From DASUZB01 sp036377075 (lineage in GTDB: Bacteria > Actinomycetota > CALGFH01), in NCBI GenBank assembly GCA_036377075.1, contig DASUZB010000010.1, forward strand, positions 1 through 50,869: 50,869 nucleotides of DNA. The letters run 5' to 3'. The notes beneath the pieces are model-generated. The model ran no database searches. It was given only the letters and a program-made list of their open reading frames with translations, and was not told where the DNA came from. Made by a program: the position numbers and the translations under genes. This document shows, in pieces, positions 23,330-31,704 of the stretch; the stretch's first letter is position 1; every line of letters starts with the position of its first letter.

Positions 23330-25177
23330 GTGGCAAAGCACCTGATCGACGTCGACAACCTGGTTGGCCGGAGCCTCGGCCGGCGCTACCAGCTGGTCGC
23401 CCAGATCGCGCGTGGTGGCATGGCGATCGTCTACCGCGCCCACGACCGCCAGCTCGACCGCGTCGTCGCCGTCAAGGTCCCCCGTCCCGAGTTCGCCAGC
23501 GACCCCGCCTTCTCGGAGCAGTTCCGGCGCGAGGCGCTGGCCGCCGCGCGCCTGTCCCACCCCAACATCGTGGCCGTCCACGACTCCGGGGAGGAACGCG
23601 GGCTGCCCTGGATCGTGATGGAGTACGTCCGCGGCCAGACCCTCCGTGACCTGCTCAACCGCGTCGGCCGGCTGGACGTCGAGACCACCGCCGAGCTGGT
23701 CGGCGGCGTCGCCGAGGCGCTGCAGCACGCCCACCAGGCCGGCATCGCCCACCTCGACATGAAGCCGGAGAACGTGCTGCTGACCGACGACGCCGTCAAG
23801 GTGGCCGACTTCGGGCTGGTGCGGGCCGCCCACGTGACCAGCGACACCCCGCTGGCCGGCACCGCCCAGTACCTCGCCCCGGAGGTGCTCGCGGGCGGCA
23901 GGGTCGACGGCCGCGCCGACGTCTACGCCCTCGGCGTGGTCGCCTACGAGTGCCTCACCGGCCGGCCACCGTTCACCGGCAACCAGGACGCCGTCATCGC
24001 CCAGCACCTGTCGAGCCGGGTGCCGCCGCCGTCGCTGGTCGTCCCGGGCATCTCCCAGGGCGTCGACGCCGCCATCTGGCACGCCACCGAGCCCGACCCG
24101 GCGCGCCGCTACCCCCACGCCACCGAGTTCGCCGTCGCCATGGGCGCGCCGCGCCGCCGCCGCATGAGCGACATGCTGCGCCCCACCGGCCAGGCCGTCG
24201 TCCCGTGGGAGACCAGCGTCGACGTGCGCCTGCCGAGCCGTGCGGCCGCGCGTGGCGCCCGCCCCACCATCGGCCGCGTCCCCAAGGTGCAGCGCGAGCG
24301 CGGCCGCTCCAGCAACGTGGGCAACCGCCTGGTCGTCCTGCTGGTGGTCCTCGGCGTCCTGCTGGTCGCCGGTGGCCTCGGCCTGCAGCAGCTCAGCGCC
24401 CAGGCGGTGGCCATGCCGAGGGTGGTCGGCAAGACCGAGGGCCTGGCGAAGCTGGAGCTGCGCCGCCGCCTGCTGCGCGTCCACGTGCAGCCGCCCCGCC
24501 CGTCGGCGAGCGTGGCGGCCGGCCGCATCGCCGCCCAGTCGGTCCCGCCCGACCGCCCCGTGCGGCGCCTCACCGTGATCGAGCTGGTCCCCTCGTCCGG
24601 CATCGCCCTGCCCAACCTGGCCAGCACCGAGGTGGGCGCCGCCCGGGCCCAGCTCGACCAGCTCGGCCTGCGCTACCACGTCGACCAGCAGCCCAGCCAG
24701 ACGGTCCCCAACGGCCGCGTGATCGCCACCAACCCGGCGGCCGGGACCGCCATCGCCGGCCAGGACGTGCAGCTGCTGGTCTCCAGCGGCCGGCCCAGGG
24801 TGGAGGTGCCCGACGTCGACGGCATCGGCTTCGGCCAGGCGCGGCGGCGGCTGGCCGCCCGCGGGCTGGTGGCCCAGCGGGTCGACGTGTTCGCCGGTGG
24901 CGTGCGGCCCGGCTTCGTGGTGCGCACCGACCCCGACGCGGGCGCCAGCATCCAGCAGGGCAGCACCGTCCTGGTGGAGGTCAGCAAGGGCAGCGACCTG
25001 GTCACCGTCCCGAGCGTCCGCGGCCTGCGGGTCGCCGACGCCACCGCGCAGCTGCGCGGCCTCGGCCTGGTGCCGCGGCTGCTGCTCTTCGGCGACCACG
25101 TGCTCGACCAGAGCCCCGGACCCGGCAGCCGGGTGCGCCGCGGCGCCACCGTGGTCCTGTTCCGCAGCCCTGTCTGA
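23330..25177 (+). CDS. PASTA-domain serine/threonine protein kinase (PknB-like)
   Basis: A 615-residue membrane kinase. The kinase domain spans about 15-275: glycine loop IARGGMAIVYRA (27-36), Lys 49 in VAVKV, catalytic loop HLDMKPENVLL (D143), DFG at 160-162 and GTAQYLAPE at 177-185. The usual HRD reads HLD, so it is not an RD-type kinase. A single transmembrane helix lies at 333-352, and the extracytoplasmic part carries four PASTA-like repeats (about 359-615), including VPDVDGIGFGQARRRLAARG and VPSVRGLRVADATAQLRGLG. PknB homologues sense muropeptides or lipid II and control cell-wall growth and division. Here it is not in a division cluster. GTG 23330 has only a weak ribosome site. Confidence 0.93.
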   Translation: MAKHLIDVDNLVGRSLGRRYQLVAQIARGGMAIVYRAHDRQLDRVVAVKVPRPEFASDPAFSEQFRREALAAARLSHPNIVAVHDSGEERGLPWIVMEYVRGQTLRDLLNRVGRLDVETTAELVGGVAEALQHAHQAGIAHLDMKPENVLLTDDAVKVADFGLVRAAHVTSDTPLAGTAQYLAPEVLAGGRVDGRADVYALGVVAYECLTGRPPFTGNQDAVIAQHLSSRVPPPSLVVPGISQGVDAAIWHATEPDPARRYPHATEFAVAMGAPRRRRMSDMLRPTGQAVVPWETSVDVRLPSRAAARGARPTIGRVPKVQRERGRSSNVGNRLVVLLVVLGVLLVAGGLGLQQLSAQAVAMPRVVGKTEGLAKLELRRRLLRVHVQPPRPSASVAAGRIAAQSVPPDRPVRRLTVIELVPSSGIALPNLASTEVGAARAQLDQLGLRYHVDQQPSQTVPNGRVIATNPAAGTAIAGQDVQLLVSSGRPRVEVPDVDGIGFGQARRRLAARGLVAQRVDVFAGGVRPGFVVRTDPDAGASIQQGSTVLVEVSKGSDLVTVPSVRGLRVADATAQLRGLGLVPRLLLFGDHVLDQSPGPGSRVRRGATVVLFRSPV

Positions 25178-25306
25178 CGGGAGCGGCGCACGACCTGGCT
25201 CCCAACCGGGTTACCGGTCATTGGACGGCCGACGCGATGCGGCGCACGGCTTCGGTCAGCAGTTCGCCATCGTCCGATCCTCGCGTGCTGCACCCGCCCA
25301 GGCCGC

Positions 25307-25312
25307 TATGCT
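25307..25312 (+). promoter_or_regulatory. Candidate -10 hexamer placing the nfo start at or near its ATG
   Basis: TATGCT ends eight bases before ATG 25321, and no ribosome site lies between. This arrangement predicts a leaderless or almost leaderless mRNA. Confidence 0.5.
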
Positions 25313-25320
25313 CCTTGGCC

Positions 25321-26175
25321 ATGAGGATCGGTGCGCACGTCTCGGTCGCCGGTGGGCTGCTCAACGCCGTCGGCAACGCCAGGGACGTCGGCTGCGAGGC
25401 GTTCCAGGTGTTCGTCTCCAACTCGCGCGGCTGGGCGCCGCCGCTGCCGGACGCGGCGGGCGAGCGGCTCTTCCGCTGGCTGGTCGCCGAGGCCGGGCTC
25501 GGGCCGGTCTTCGTGCACGCTCCCTACCTGGTGAACTTCGCCAGCGGCAGCGACCAGACCGCCGAGCGGTCGGTGGCGGTGGTGCGGGCGACGCTCGCCA
25601 AGGCGGCGGCCATCGGCGCCGCCGGCGTGGTGGTGCACGCCGGCTCCGACCTGGGCGCGGGCCGTGCCGAGGGGCTGCGGCGCAGCCGCCGGACGATCCT
25701 TCCCCTGCTCGGCGAGGGCGACGGACCCGACCTGCTGCTCGAGCTCACCGCGGGCACGCGCAACGCGGTCGCGTCCCGCTTCGAGGAGATGGCCGAGCTG
25801 CTCGACGTGCTCGGCGGGCACCCCCGGCTGAAGGTCTGCTTCGACACCTGCCACGCCCACGCCGCCGGCTACGACCTGTCGACGGCGAGCGGCGCCACGG
25901 CGGCGGTCGACGAGCTGCTCGCCGCCGTCGGCGGCCGGGTGAGCCTGGTGCACGCGAACGACTCGGCCGAGCCGGCCGGTTCCTGCCGCGACCGCCACGC
26001 CGCCGTCGGCGACGGCACCATCGGCGACGACGGCTTCGCCGCGGTGCTGGCGCACCCCGGCCTCGCGGCCGCCGCCGTGGTCAGCGAGACCACCGGCGAG
26101 CTGATCGGCCAGGCGCGCGACGTCGCCCGCCTGAAGAAGCTCCGCGAGGCCGGGCCGCAGCACCACGGGCGGTGA
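25321..26175 (+). CDS. nfo: Endonuclease IV (AP endonuclease)
   Basis: A 284-residue TIM-barrel zinc nuclease that cuts DNA 5' to abasic sites in base-excision repair. It begins MRIGAHVSVAGGLLNAV, the standard Nfo start. Zinc-ligand regions follow in order: VFVHAPYLVN, GVVVHAGSD, LLLELTAG, CFDTCHAHAAGYDL, LVHANDS, and RHAAVGDGTIGDDGF near the C-terminus. Length is normal. The stop overlaps the transporter start as GTGA. A TATGCT box directly ahead suggests leaderless expression. Confidence 0.95.
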   Translation: MRIGAHVSVAGGLLNAVGNARDVGCEAFQVFVSNSRGWAPPLPDAAGERLFRWLVAEAGLGPVFVHAPYLVNFASGSDQTAERSVAVVRATLAKAAAIGAAGVVVHAGSDLGAGRAEGLRRSRRTILPLLGEGDGPDLLLELTAGTRNAVASRFEEMAELLDVLGGHPRLKVCFDTCHAHAAGYDLSTASGATAAVDELLAAVGGRVSLVHANDSAEPAGSCRDRHAAVGDGTIGDDGFAAVLAHPGLAAAAVVSETTGELIGQARDVARLKKLREAGPQHHGR

Positions 26176-27146
26176 CCGCCGGCCGGCCACGACGCGGCCT
26201 GGCCGCCTGGCGCTGGGAGCTGGCGCTGGTCGCGGTGACCGCGGTCTGGGGGGCGACCTTCGTGGTGGTCCGCGACGCGGTCGCCCGGGTGCCGCCGTCG
26301 GCCTTCATCGCGATGCGCTTCCTCGCCGCCGCGGCGCTGCTGGCGAGCCTGCGGCCCCGCCAGGCGCTGCGGCCCGACCTCGCCCTCGCCGCCGCCGGGG
26401 TGCTCGCCGGGCTGGCGCTGTTCGCCGGCTACGCCTTCCAGACGGTCGGCCTGCAGTACACCAGCGCCTCCAGCGCCGGCTTCATCACCGGGCTGGCGGT
26501 GGTGCTGACCCCGCTGCTCGGCGCGCTGCTGCTGCGCCAGCGACCGGGCCGCTGGCCGGCGACCGGGGCGGGGCTCGCCGCCGCCGGGCTGGCCCTGCTG
26601 ACGCTGCAGCGCCTCGAGGTCCACCGCGGCGACCTGCTGGTGCTCGGCTGCGCCTTCGCGTTCGCCAGCCACATCCTGCTGCTCGGCCGCTTCTCGCCGC
26701 GCCACGCGAGCTACCAGCTGGCGGTGGTGCAGCTCGCCACGACCGGCGTGCTCGCGCTCGCCTGGGCGGGCGCGGCCGGCGAGCTGCGCGCGCCGGGCTC
26801 GGCGCAGGTCTGGTTCGCCCTCGCCGTCACCGCCGTGCTCGCCTCGGCCGGTGGCTTCCTGGTCCAGACCAGGGCGCAGCGCGACGTCTCCCCCACCCGC
26901 ACGGCGGTCATCTTCACCATGGAGCCGGTGTTCGCCGCGGTGTTCGCCTTCTGGCTGGCGGGCGAGCGCCTCGACGCGCGGGGTTGGCTCGGTGCCGCCT
27001 GCATCCTCGCCGGCATGCTGGTCGCGGAGCTGGGCAGGTCGCCCGAGGCGCCGCTGGCGGCGCCGGGCGAGTACCCGCTGCGCACGACGGCCCAGGAGGA
27101 GGCCGCTAGTCCGCCGGGAGCTGGGCGGCGACGGCATCGAGGATGA
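26172..27146 (+). CDS. EamA/DMT-family transporter
   Basis: A 324-residue membrane protein with ten hydrophobic segments in two EamA repeats. The first contains WGATFVVVRDAVARVPPSAF and the second ends ...VIFTMEPVFAAVFAFWLAGE, the conserved glutamate-containing motif. Relatives export amino acids, nucleosides or other metabolites. GTG 26172 overlaps the nfo stop, so both are probably co-transcribed. The last 41 bases overlap the end of the convergent TetR gene, and the C-terminal arginine-rich tail is probably not conserved. Confidence 0.9.
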   Translation: MTAGRPRRGLAAWRWELALVAVTAVWGATFVVVRDAVARVPPSAFIAMRFLAAAALLASLRPRQALRPDLALAAAGVLAGLALFAGYAFQTVGLQYTSASSAGFITGLAVVLTPLLGALLLRQRPGRWPATGAGLAAAGLALLTLQRLEVHRGDLLVLGCAFAFASHILLLGRFSPRHASYQLAVVQLATTGVLALAWAGAAGELRAPGSAQVWFALAVTAVLASAGGFLVQTRAQRDVSPTRTAVIFTMEPVFAAVFAFWLAGERLDARGWLGAACILAGMLVAELGRSPEAPLAAPGEYPLRTTAQEEAASPPGAGRRRHRG

Positions 27147-27861
27147 AGTTCAGGACGAACTCGAACACGGCCTCGTTGTCCATCTCCTCCCCGCTCGAGA
27201 TCACCCGCGCGAGGTTGGGGTAGCGTCCGCTGGCGAGCTGCGCCTGGATGTAGGGGCCGACCGACGCCCGCCACTGCTCGATGGTCACGCCGGTGCGTTG
27301 CTGCAGCTGCTCCTGGGCGAGCTCCCGCAGGACGAACCCGATGACGAAGAAGTGCACCGCGGCGCCGACCGCCCCCTGGGTCCGCTGGTCGACGCCGAGG
27401 CCGCTGAGGGCGGCGGTGGTCAGCTCGTCCTGCCGCAGGGAGTTCGGGCCGAGCGGCGGCGTACCCCAGGCGACCGACGCGAGCCAGGGGTGGCGCAGGA
27501 AGATCCGGCGCGTGTCCCTGGCGACCGTCGCCAGGTCCGCGCGCCAGTCCCCCGACGGCTCCTGCAGGCTCAGCTCACCGGCGACCTCGTCGCGCATCAG
27601 CTCGATCAGCTCGTCCTTGTTGCGCACGTACCAGTACAGCGACATGGTGCCGGCGCCGAGCTGCTGGGCGACCCCGCGCATGGTGAGGGCGTCGAGGCCG
27701 TCGCGGTCGGCGAGGTCGATCGCGGCCCGGACGATCTGCTGGCGGCTCAGGCCGCGCCCGCGCGCGGGCCGCTCGGGCCGCGCCCACACCAGGTCGAAGC
27801 CCTCCCCCGTCCCCCGCCCGCGGCGCTGGGCGCCGCGGCCAGGCTCGCCGGCCTCCTCCAC
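27106..27861 (-). CDS. TetR family regulator of the DrrAB-type exporter
   Basis: A 251-residue TetR protein of the TetR_C class. After an arginine-rich leader, LSRQQIVRAAIDLADRDGLD and MRGVAQQLGAGTMSLYWYV form the helix-turn-helix (about residues 40-85). The rest is a helical effector domain (RRIFLRHPWLASVAWGTPPL). GTG 27861 follows GGAGG at seven bases. It is divergent from the drrA-like gene across 96 bases that hold two matching palindromes (27891-27941), so it very likely represses both transcripts. Confidence 0.92.
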   Translation of the reverse strand: MEEAGEPGRGAQRRGRGTGEGFDLVWARPERPARGRGLSRQQIVRAAIDLADRDGLDALTMRGVAQQLGAGTMSLYWYVRNKDELIELMRDEVAGELSLQEPSGDWRADLATVARDTRRIFLRHPWLASVAWGTPPLGPNSLRQDELTTAALSGLGVDQRTQGAVGAAVHFFVIGFVLRELAQEQLQQRTGVTIEQWRASVGPYIQAQLASGRYPNLARVISSGEEMDNEAVFEFVLNFILDAVAAQLPAD

Positions 27862-27890
27862 CTCGGTCCCTCCGCCTCGGGGATTGCTTC

Positions 27891-27904
27891 TCGTACAACG
27901 TACG
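27891..27904. promoter_or_regulatory. TetR operator candidate 1
   Basis: TCGTACAACGTACG contains CGTAC and GTACG arms around a 3-base centre. The same TCGTAC-NNC-GTAC pattern recurs in reverse orientation at 27928-27941. It lies near the regulator's own start. Confidence 0.65.
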
Positions 27905-27927
27905 TGTATCGTCAGGCGCAAGGACAT

Positions 27928-27941
27928 AGTACGCCGTACGA
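27928..27941. promoter_or_regulatory. TetR operator candidate 2
   Basis: Read on the minus strand this is TCGTACGGCGTACT, which matches candidate 1 at 11 of 14 positions including all the arm bases. It overlaps a CATAGT at 27925-27930, a possible -10 box for the exporter, so binding would block rightward transcription. Confidence 0.65.
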
Positions 27942-27957
27942 GAAGGGCGCGAAGGCG

Positions 27958-28935
27958 ATGCCGGCAGCAGACCCCGTCGTCCAGGTCGAGGGGCTGGAGA
28001 AGCGCTTCGCCTCGACCTGGGCGCTGCGCGGCGTCGACCTGGCGGTCCGGCCAGGGACGATCTTCGGGCTGCTGGGCCCGAACGGCGCGGGCAAGACCAC
28101 CGCCGTGCGCATCCTCGCCACCCTGCTGCGGCCGGATGGCGGCCGCGCCCGTGTCGGTGGCTTCGACGTGGTCCGCGAGCCCGAGAGGGTGCGCCCGCTG
28201 ATCGGGCTCACCGGGCAGGACCTGGCGCTCGACGAGGAGCTGACCGGCCGCGAGAACCTGGTGCTGGTCGCCCGGCTGCTGGAGCTGCCGCGCCGCGAGG
28301 CCAGGCGCCGCGCCGGCGAGCTGCTGGACCGCTTCGACCTCGTGGAGGCCGGCGGGCGCCCGCTGCGGACCTGGTCGGGCGGCATGCGCCGGCGGCTGGA
28401 CGTGGCCGCCAGCCTGATCGGCCGGCCGCCGGTGCTGTTCCTCGACGAGCCGACCACCGGGCTGGACCCGCGCTCCCGCGGCGAGGTCTGGGAGCTGGTG
28501 CGCGGCCTGGTCGCCGACGGCGCGACCGTGCTGCTCACCACCCAGTACCTGGACGAGGCGGACCGGCTGGCCGGCGAGGTCGCCGTGGTCGACCACGGGC
28601 GGGTGATCGCCGGCGGCTCCCCGGCGGCGCTGAAGGCCAGGGTCGGCGGGCAGACCCTGGAGGTGCGCCCGGCCGAGCGCGGCCAGCTCGAGGCGGTCGC
28701 CGCGATCGTGGCGGAGGTCGCCGGCACCACCCCGGCCCGCGGCGGCGACGGCGGCCTGGTCTCGGCGCCGCTCGCCGGCGGCCTCGCCGGCAGCCGGGCG
28801 CTGGCGGCGGTGGCCGGGCGGCTGGACGCGTCGGGCATCGCCGTCGCCGAGGCGGGGGTGCGGCTGGCCAGCCTCGACGAGGTGTTCATGGCGCTGACCG
28901 GCCACGCCGCGGAGACGGCGGAGGGCCGACCGTGA
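27958..28935 (+). CDS. DrrA-type ABC exporter ATPase
   Basis: A 325-residue ATPase close to daunorubicin-resistance DrrA proteins. Walker A is GPNGAGKTT, the Q-loop region LTGQDLALDEELTGRENL, the signature WSGGMRRRLDVA, Walker B LFLDEPTTGLDPRSR and the switch TTQYLDEADRLA (Gln in place of His, normal for DrrA). The C-terminal tail resembles the DrrA extension. ATG 27958 follows a GAAGG-rich run. The next gene starts inside its stop codon (GTGA). It probably powers efflux of a hydrophobic drug; the substrate is unknown. Confidence 0.93.
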   Translation: MPAADPVVQVEGLEKRFASTWALRGVDLAVRPGTIFGLLGPNGAGKTTAVRILATLLRPDGGRARVGGFDVVREPERVRPLIGLTGQDLALDEELTGRENLVLVARLLELPRREARRRAGELLDRFDLVEAGGRPLRTWSGGMRRRLDVAASLIGRPPVLFLDEPTTGLDPRSRGEVWELVRGLVADGATVLLTTQYLDEADRLAGEVAVVDHGRVIAGGSPAALKARVGGQTLEVRPAERGQLEAVAAIVAEVAGTTPARGGDGGLVSAPLAGGLAGSRALAAVAGRLDASGIAVAEAGVRLASLDEVFMALTGHAAETAEGRP

Positions 28936-29696
28936 CCCCGGCACGGGCGGCGCGCCACAGCCTGACCCTGGCCTGGCGCGGCCTGCTGAAGCTCAGGCAC
29001 TCCCCCGACCAGCTGCTCGACGTGCTGCTGCTGCCGGTCACCTTCGTGCTGGTGTTCGTCTTCCTGTTCGGCAAGGCGGTCGCCGGCGACTGGCACTCCT
29101 ACCTGCAGTTCGTCCTGCCGGGGATCGCGGTGCAGGCGCTGATGTTCGCCTCCATGGGCACCGCGCTGGCGCTGGAGTCGGACCTGCGCAACGGCGTCTT
29201 CGACCGCTTCCGCAGCCTGCCGATCGCGCGCTCGGCGCCGCTCACCGGCCACCTGCTCGGCGACCTGGTCAGGTACCTGGTCTCCCTGGTGCTGGTCTTC
29301 GGCTTCGGCGCGGTCCTCGGCTTCCGTCCCCACGGCAGCCCGCCGGCGCTGCTGGCCGGCTGCGGGCTGATCCTGCTGTTCTCCTTCGCGGTCGGCTGGG
29401 TCGGCGCGCTGGCCGGCCTGCTCGCCAAGAGCCCGGGCGGCGTGCAGGGCCTCACCTTCCTGCTGATCTTCCCGGTCACCTTCGGCAGCAACGTCTTCGT
29501 CCCGACCGCTGAGCTGCCCGGCTGGCTGCAGGCCTGGGTCAAGGTCAACCCGGTGACGCAGGTGTCCGACGCGGCCCGCGGGCTGCTGCTCGGCCTGCCG
29601 CGCGGCCACGCCGTCGCCGCCTCCCTGTTGTGGACCGCCGCGATCCTGGCGGTGTTCGCGCCGCTGGCGGTGCGCGCCTACCGCCGGCAGGCCTGA
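28932..29696 (+). CDS. DrrB-type ABC-2 exporter permease
   Basis: A 254-residue membrane protein with six predicted helices. Family markers include the N-terminal RHSPDQLLDVLLLPVTFVLV, the amphipathic SDLRNGVFDRFRSLPIARSA loop, and FGSNVFVPTAELPGWLQAWV before the last helices. It is translationally coupled to the DrrA-like gene (GTGA), and the pair forms one exporter under the divergent TetR regulator. Confidence 0.93.
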   Translation: MTPARAARHSLTLAWRGLLKLRHSPDQLLDVLLLPVTFVLVFVFLFGKAVAGDWHSYLQFVLPGIAVQALMFASMGTALALESDLRNGVFDRFRSLPIARSAPLTGHLLGDLVRYLVSLVLVFGFGAVLGFRPHGSPPALLAGCGLILLFSFAVGWVGALAGLLAKSPGGVQGLTFLLIFPVTFGSNVFVPTAELPGWLQAWVKVNPVTQVSDAARGLLLGLPRGHAVAASLLWTAAILAVFAPLAVRAYRRQA

Positions 29697-29773
29697 GCGA
29701 TCACGGCGCCGCCGGTTAGGCTTGTGCCGGCCCGGGGCGTGGCGCCGCGGGCCGCGGCCACGGGAGGACCAGG

Positions 29774-30736
29774 GTGATCAAGGTTCGGGTCTACCGCGAG
29801 GGCGAGGAGCTGACCACCGTCCCGGTGGCCGACCTGTCCGAGGTCCGCAAGGAGCCGGACGTGCTGATCTGGGTCGACGTGGTCTCGGCGACCCAGGAAG
29901 AGCTCGCCGCCATGGGCGAGGAGTTCGAGCTCCACCCGCTGGTGCTGGAGACCTGGCGCAGCCACCACCGGCGGCCCCGGGTCGAGCAGTTCCATGACTA
30001 CGTCATGATCGTCTGCTACACGGTCGAGCAGGCCGACGCCGACCCACCCGCCGAGCTGTACGAGGTCGACCTGGTCTGCGGCCGCAACTTCCTGGTCACC
30101 GTCCACAAGGGCCGGCCGGTCGACGCCGGGGCGGTCGCCGCCCGCATCCGCGCCCACCCGGAGCTGGCCGACCAGGGCGGCGGCTTCCTCCTCTACGTCG
30201 TGCTCGACGAGCTTGTCGACGCCTTCTTCCCCGCGCTCGACGCGATCGGCGAGCGGGTCGAGGACCTCGAGGAGGCCGTCTTCGAGGGCCGCACCCAGGT
30301 GCAGTCCGACCTGTTCCGGCTGCGCCGCGACATGGTGGCGGTGCGCCGCGTCGCCGGGCCGATGCGCGACGCCATGCAGGTGCTGCTCCGCCGCGACCTG
30401 GGCCTGTTCGGCGAGGAGGCGCGGCGCTACCTGCAGGACATCTACGACCACCTGATCCGCGTGGTGGAGAGCGTCGAGGACTACCAGGACCTGGCCTCGG
30501 GCGCGCTCGACGCCAACCTCTCGGTGGTCTCCAACCGGGTGGCCGAGGTGGCCAGGACGCTCGGGGCCTACGCGGCCATCTTCGCGGTGCTGACCACGAT
30601 CGCCGGCATCTACGGCATGAACTTCACCCACATGCCGGAGCTGCGGTGGCGCTTCGGCTACCCCGGGGCGCTCGGGCTGATGGTGCTGTCCGGCGCGGGC
30701 CTGTGGCTCTTCTTCAAGCGCAAGGGCTGGTTGTGA
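29774..30736 (+). CDS. corA: CorA-type magnesium/divalent cation channel
   Basis: A 320-residue CorA family protein. The large N-terminal cytoplasmic funnel domain is followed by the long helix (about 215-260) and two C-terminal transmembrane helices. The selectivity motif YGMNF is present in IAGIYGMNFTHMPELRW, and the C-terminus ends in a lysine-rich KRKGWL, typical of CorA. GTG 29774 follows GGGAGGACCAG; a TAGGCT at 29717-29722 may be its -10. The last 79 bases overlap the end of the convergent HTTM gene. Confidence 0.94.
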   Translation: MIKVRVYREGEELTTVPVADLSEVRKEPDVLIWVDVVSATQEELAAMGEEFELHPLVLETWRSHHRRPRVEQFHDYVMIVCYTVEQADADPPAELYEVDLVCGRNFLVTVHKGRPVDAGAVAARIRAHPELADQGGGFLLYVVLDELVDAFFPALDAIGERVEDLEEAVFEGRTQVQSDLFRLRRDMVAVRRVAGPMRDAMQVLLRRDLGLFGEEARRYLQDIYDHLIRVVESVEDYQDLASGALDANLSVVSNRVAEVARTLGAYAAIFAVLTTIAGIYGMNFTHMPELRWRFGYPGALGLMVLSGAGLWLFFKRKGWL

Positions 30737-31704
30737 GGCCGTAGCCGGTCGGCCAGGGCGGCCCAGTCGACCATGACCAGCACCACCGTGGCGGCCATCG
30801 GCCAGTAGTTCAGGCCCATCGCGACCCAGATGCCGGCGTGCATCGCCAGCACGCACGGCACCAGCACCAGCGCGGCGCGCGGGCGCAGCAGCACCAGCGG
30901 GAAGCCCAGCTCGACGACCAGGGTGGCCAACGCGACCAGGTGGGCGAGCCAGGGCCGGTCGGCGACGAACAGCGCCGCGTGGTTGGGCAGCGGCGCTTGA
31001 TCGCTGGAGGCGTACAGCACCCAGCGGAGGTTGCCGCTGGTCACCCACGCCGGCCCGGCGTGCAGCAGCTTGCCGAGGCCGGTGAAGAAGTAGGCGCCGG
31101 CCACCACCACCGTGGCGGTGCGCACCGGCCAGCCGTAGCGGACCGAGCGGCCCGCCGGCGCCCCCCGATTCACCGGGGGGCTACCGCTCGGCCCTGCGCG
31201 GCCGCCCGCCGCTGGGGTTCCGGCCTCGCTCTTGAGCCCCCCGGACCCCCGGCGGCGGCGGCGGCGCGCCGTCGGCGACCAGGCGTCCGCGGTCCGCGCC
31301 GGCAGCAGCGCCACCAGGCTGAGCAGCAGCAGGACGTCGTTGTGGACCACCTTGCCGAGGCTCGAGGTCATCGCGACCAGCGGCAGGGCGACGACCCAGG
31401 CCAGCGGCAGGGTGACCCTGGCGGCGACGCCGGCGGCGGCGAGCACGGCCGCGGCGGCCGCGGCCACCTGGAGGACCGCCACGACCGCCGGCGGCGGCAT
31501 GGCGTGGAGCAGGTGCAGGAAGGAGATCGGCCGGAACAGCGCCGCGGGCTGCCTGGCCAGCTCCAGGTAGGGCCCGGTGGCCAGCCGCAGCGCCAGCACC
31601 GTGCCGAGCCCGATGCGCAGCGCCGCCAGCCGGCGCGGGTCGCCGGGCGCGAACAGCCACGCCTCGGCCCGCGCCACGGCGCCCTCAGGCCGGCGCAACG
31701 CCAC
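30658..31704 (-). CDS. HTTM-domain membrane protein (vitamin K-dependent carboxylase-like)
   Basis: A 348-residue multipass protein of the HTTM family, related to the membrane part of gamma-glutamyl carboxylase. It starts with LRIGLGTVLALRLATGPY and contains LGKVVHNDVLLLLSLVALLP, YFFTGLGKLLHAGPAWVTSG and a LDxxHAxxW-like AMHAGIWVAMGLNYWP. Between about residues 145 and 190 an Arg/Gly/Pro-rich loop (SGGLKSEAGTP...SGSPPVN) is encoded by a palindromic repeat, not by typical family sequence. GTG 31704 has AGGGACG upstream and overlaps the end of the partner gene by 20 bases. The function of bacterial members is mostly unknown. Confidence 0.82.
   Translation of the reverse strand: MALRRPEGAVARAEAWLFAPGDPRRLAALRIGLGTVLALRLATGPYLELARQPAALFRPISFLHLLHAMPPPAVVAVLQVAAAAAAVLAAAGVAARVTLPLAWVVALPLVAMTSSLGKVVHNDVLLLLSLVALLPARTADAWSPTARRRRRRGSGGLKSEAGTPAAGGRAGPSGSPPVNRGAPAGRSVRYGWPVRTATVVVAGAYFFTGLGKLLHAGPAWVTSGNLRWVLYASSDQAPLPNHAALFVADRPWLAHLVALATLVVELGFPLVLLRPRAALVLVPCVLAMHAGIWVAMGLNYWPMAATVVLVMVDWAALADRLRPHNQPLRLKKSHRPAPDSTISPSAPG
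31172..31250 (-). repeat. Palindromic repeat copy A, inside the HTTM gene
   Basis: Outer 17-base ends at 31172-31188 (ACCGGGGGGCTACCGCT) and 31234-31250 (GAGCCCCCCGGACCCCC) are identical to those of copy B at 31717-31759. The arms CCGGGGGGCT (31173-31182) and AGCCCCCCGG (31235-31244) form a 10-bp stem. The loop is 45 bases here against 9 in copy B. The HTTM reading frame stays open through it. Confidence 0.75.
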
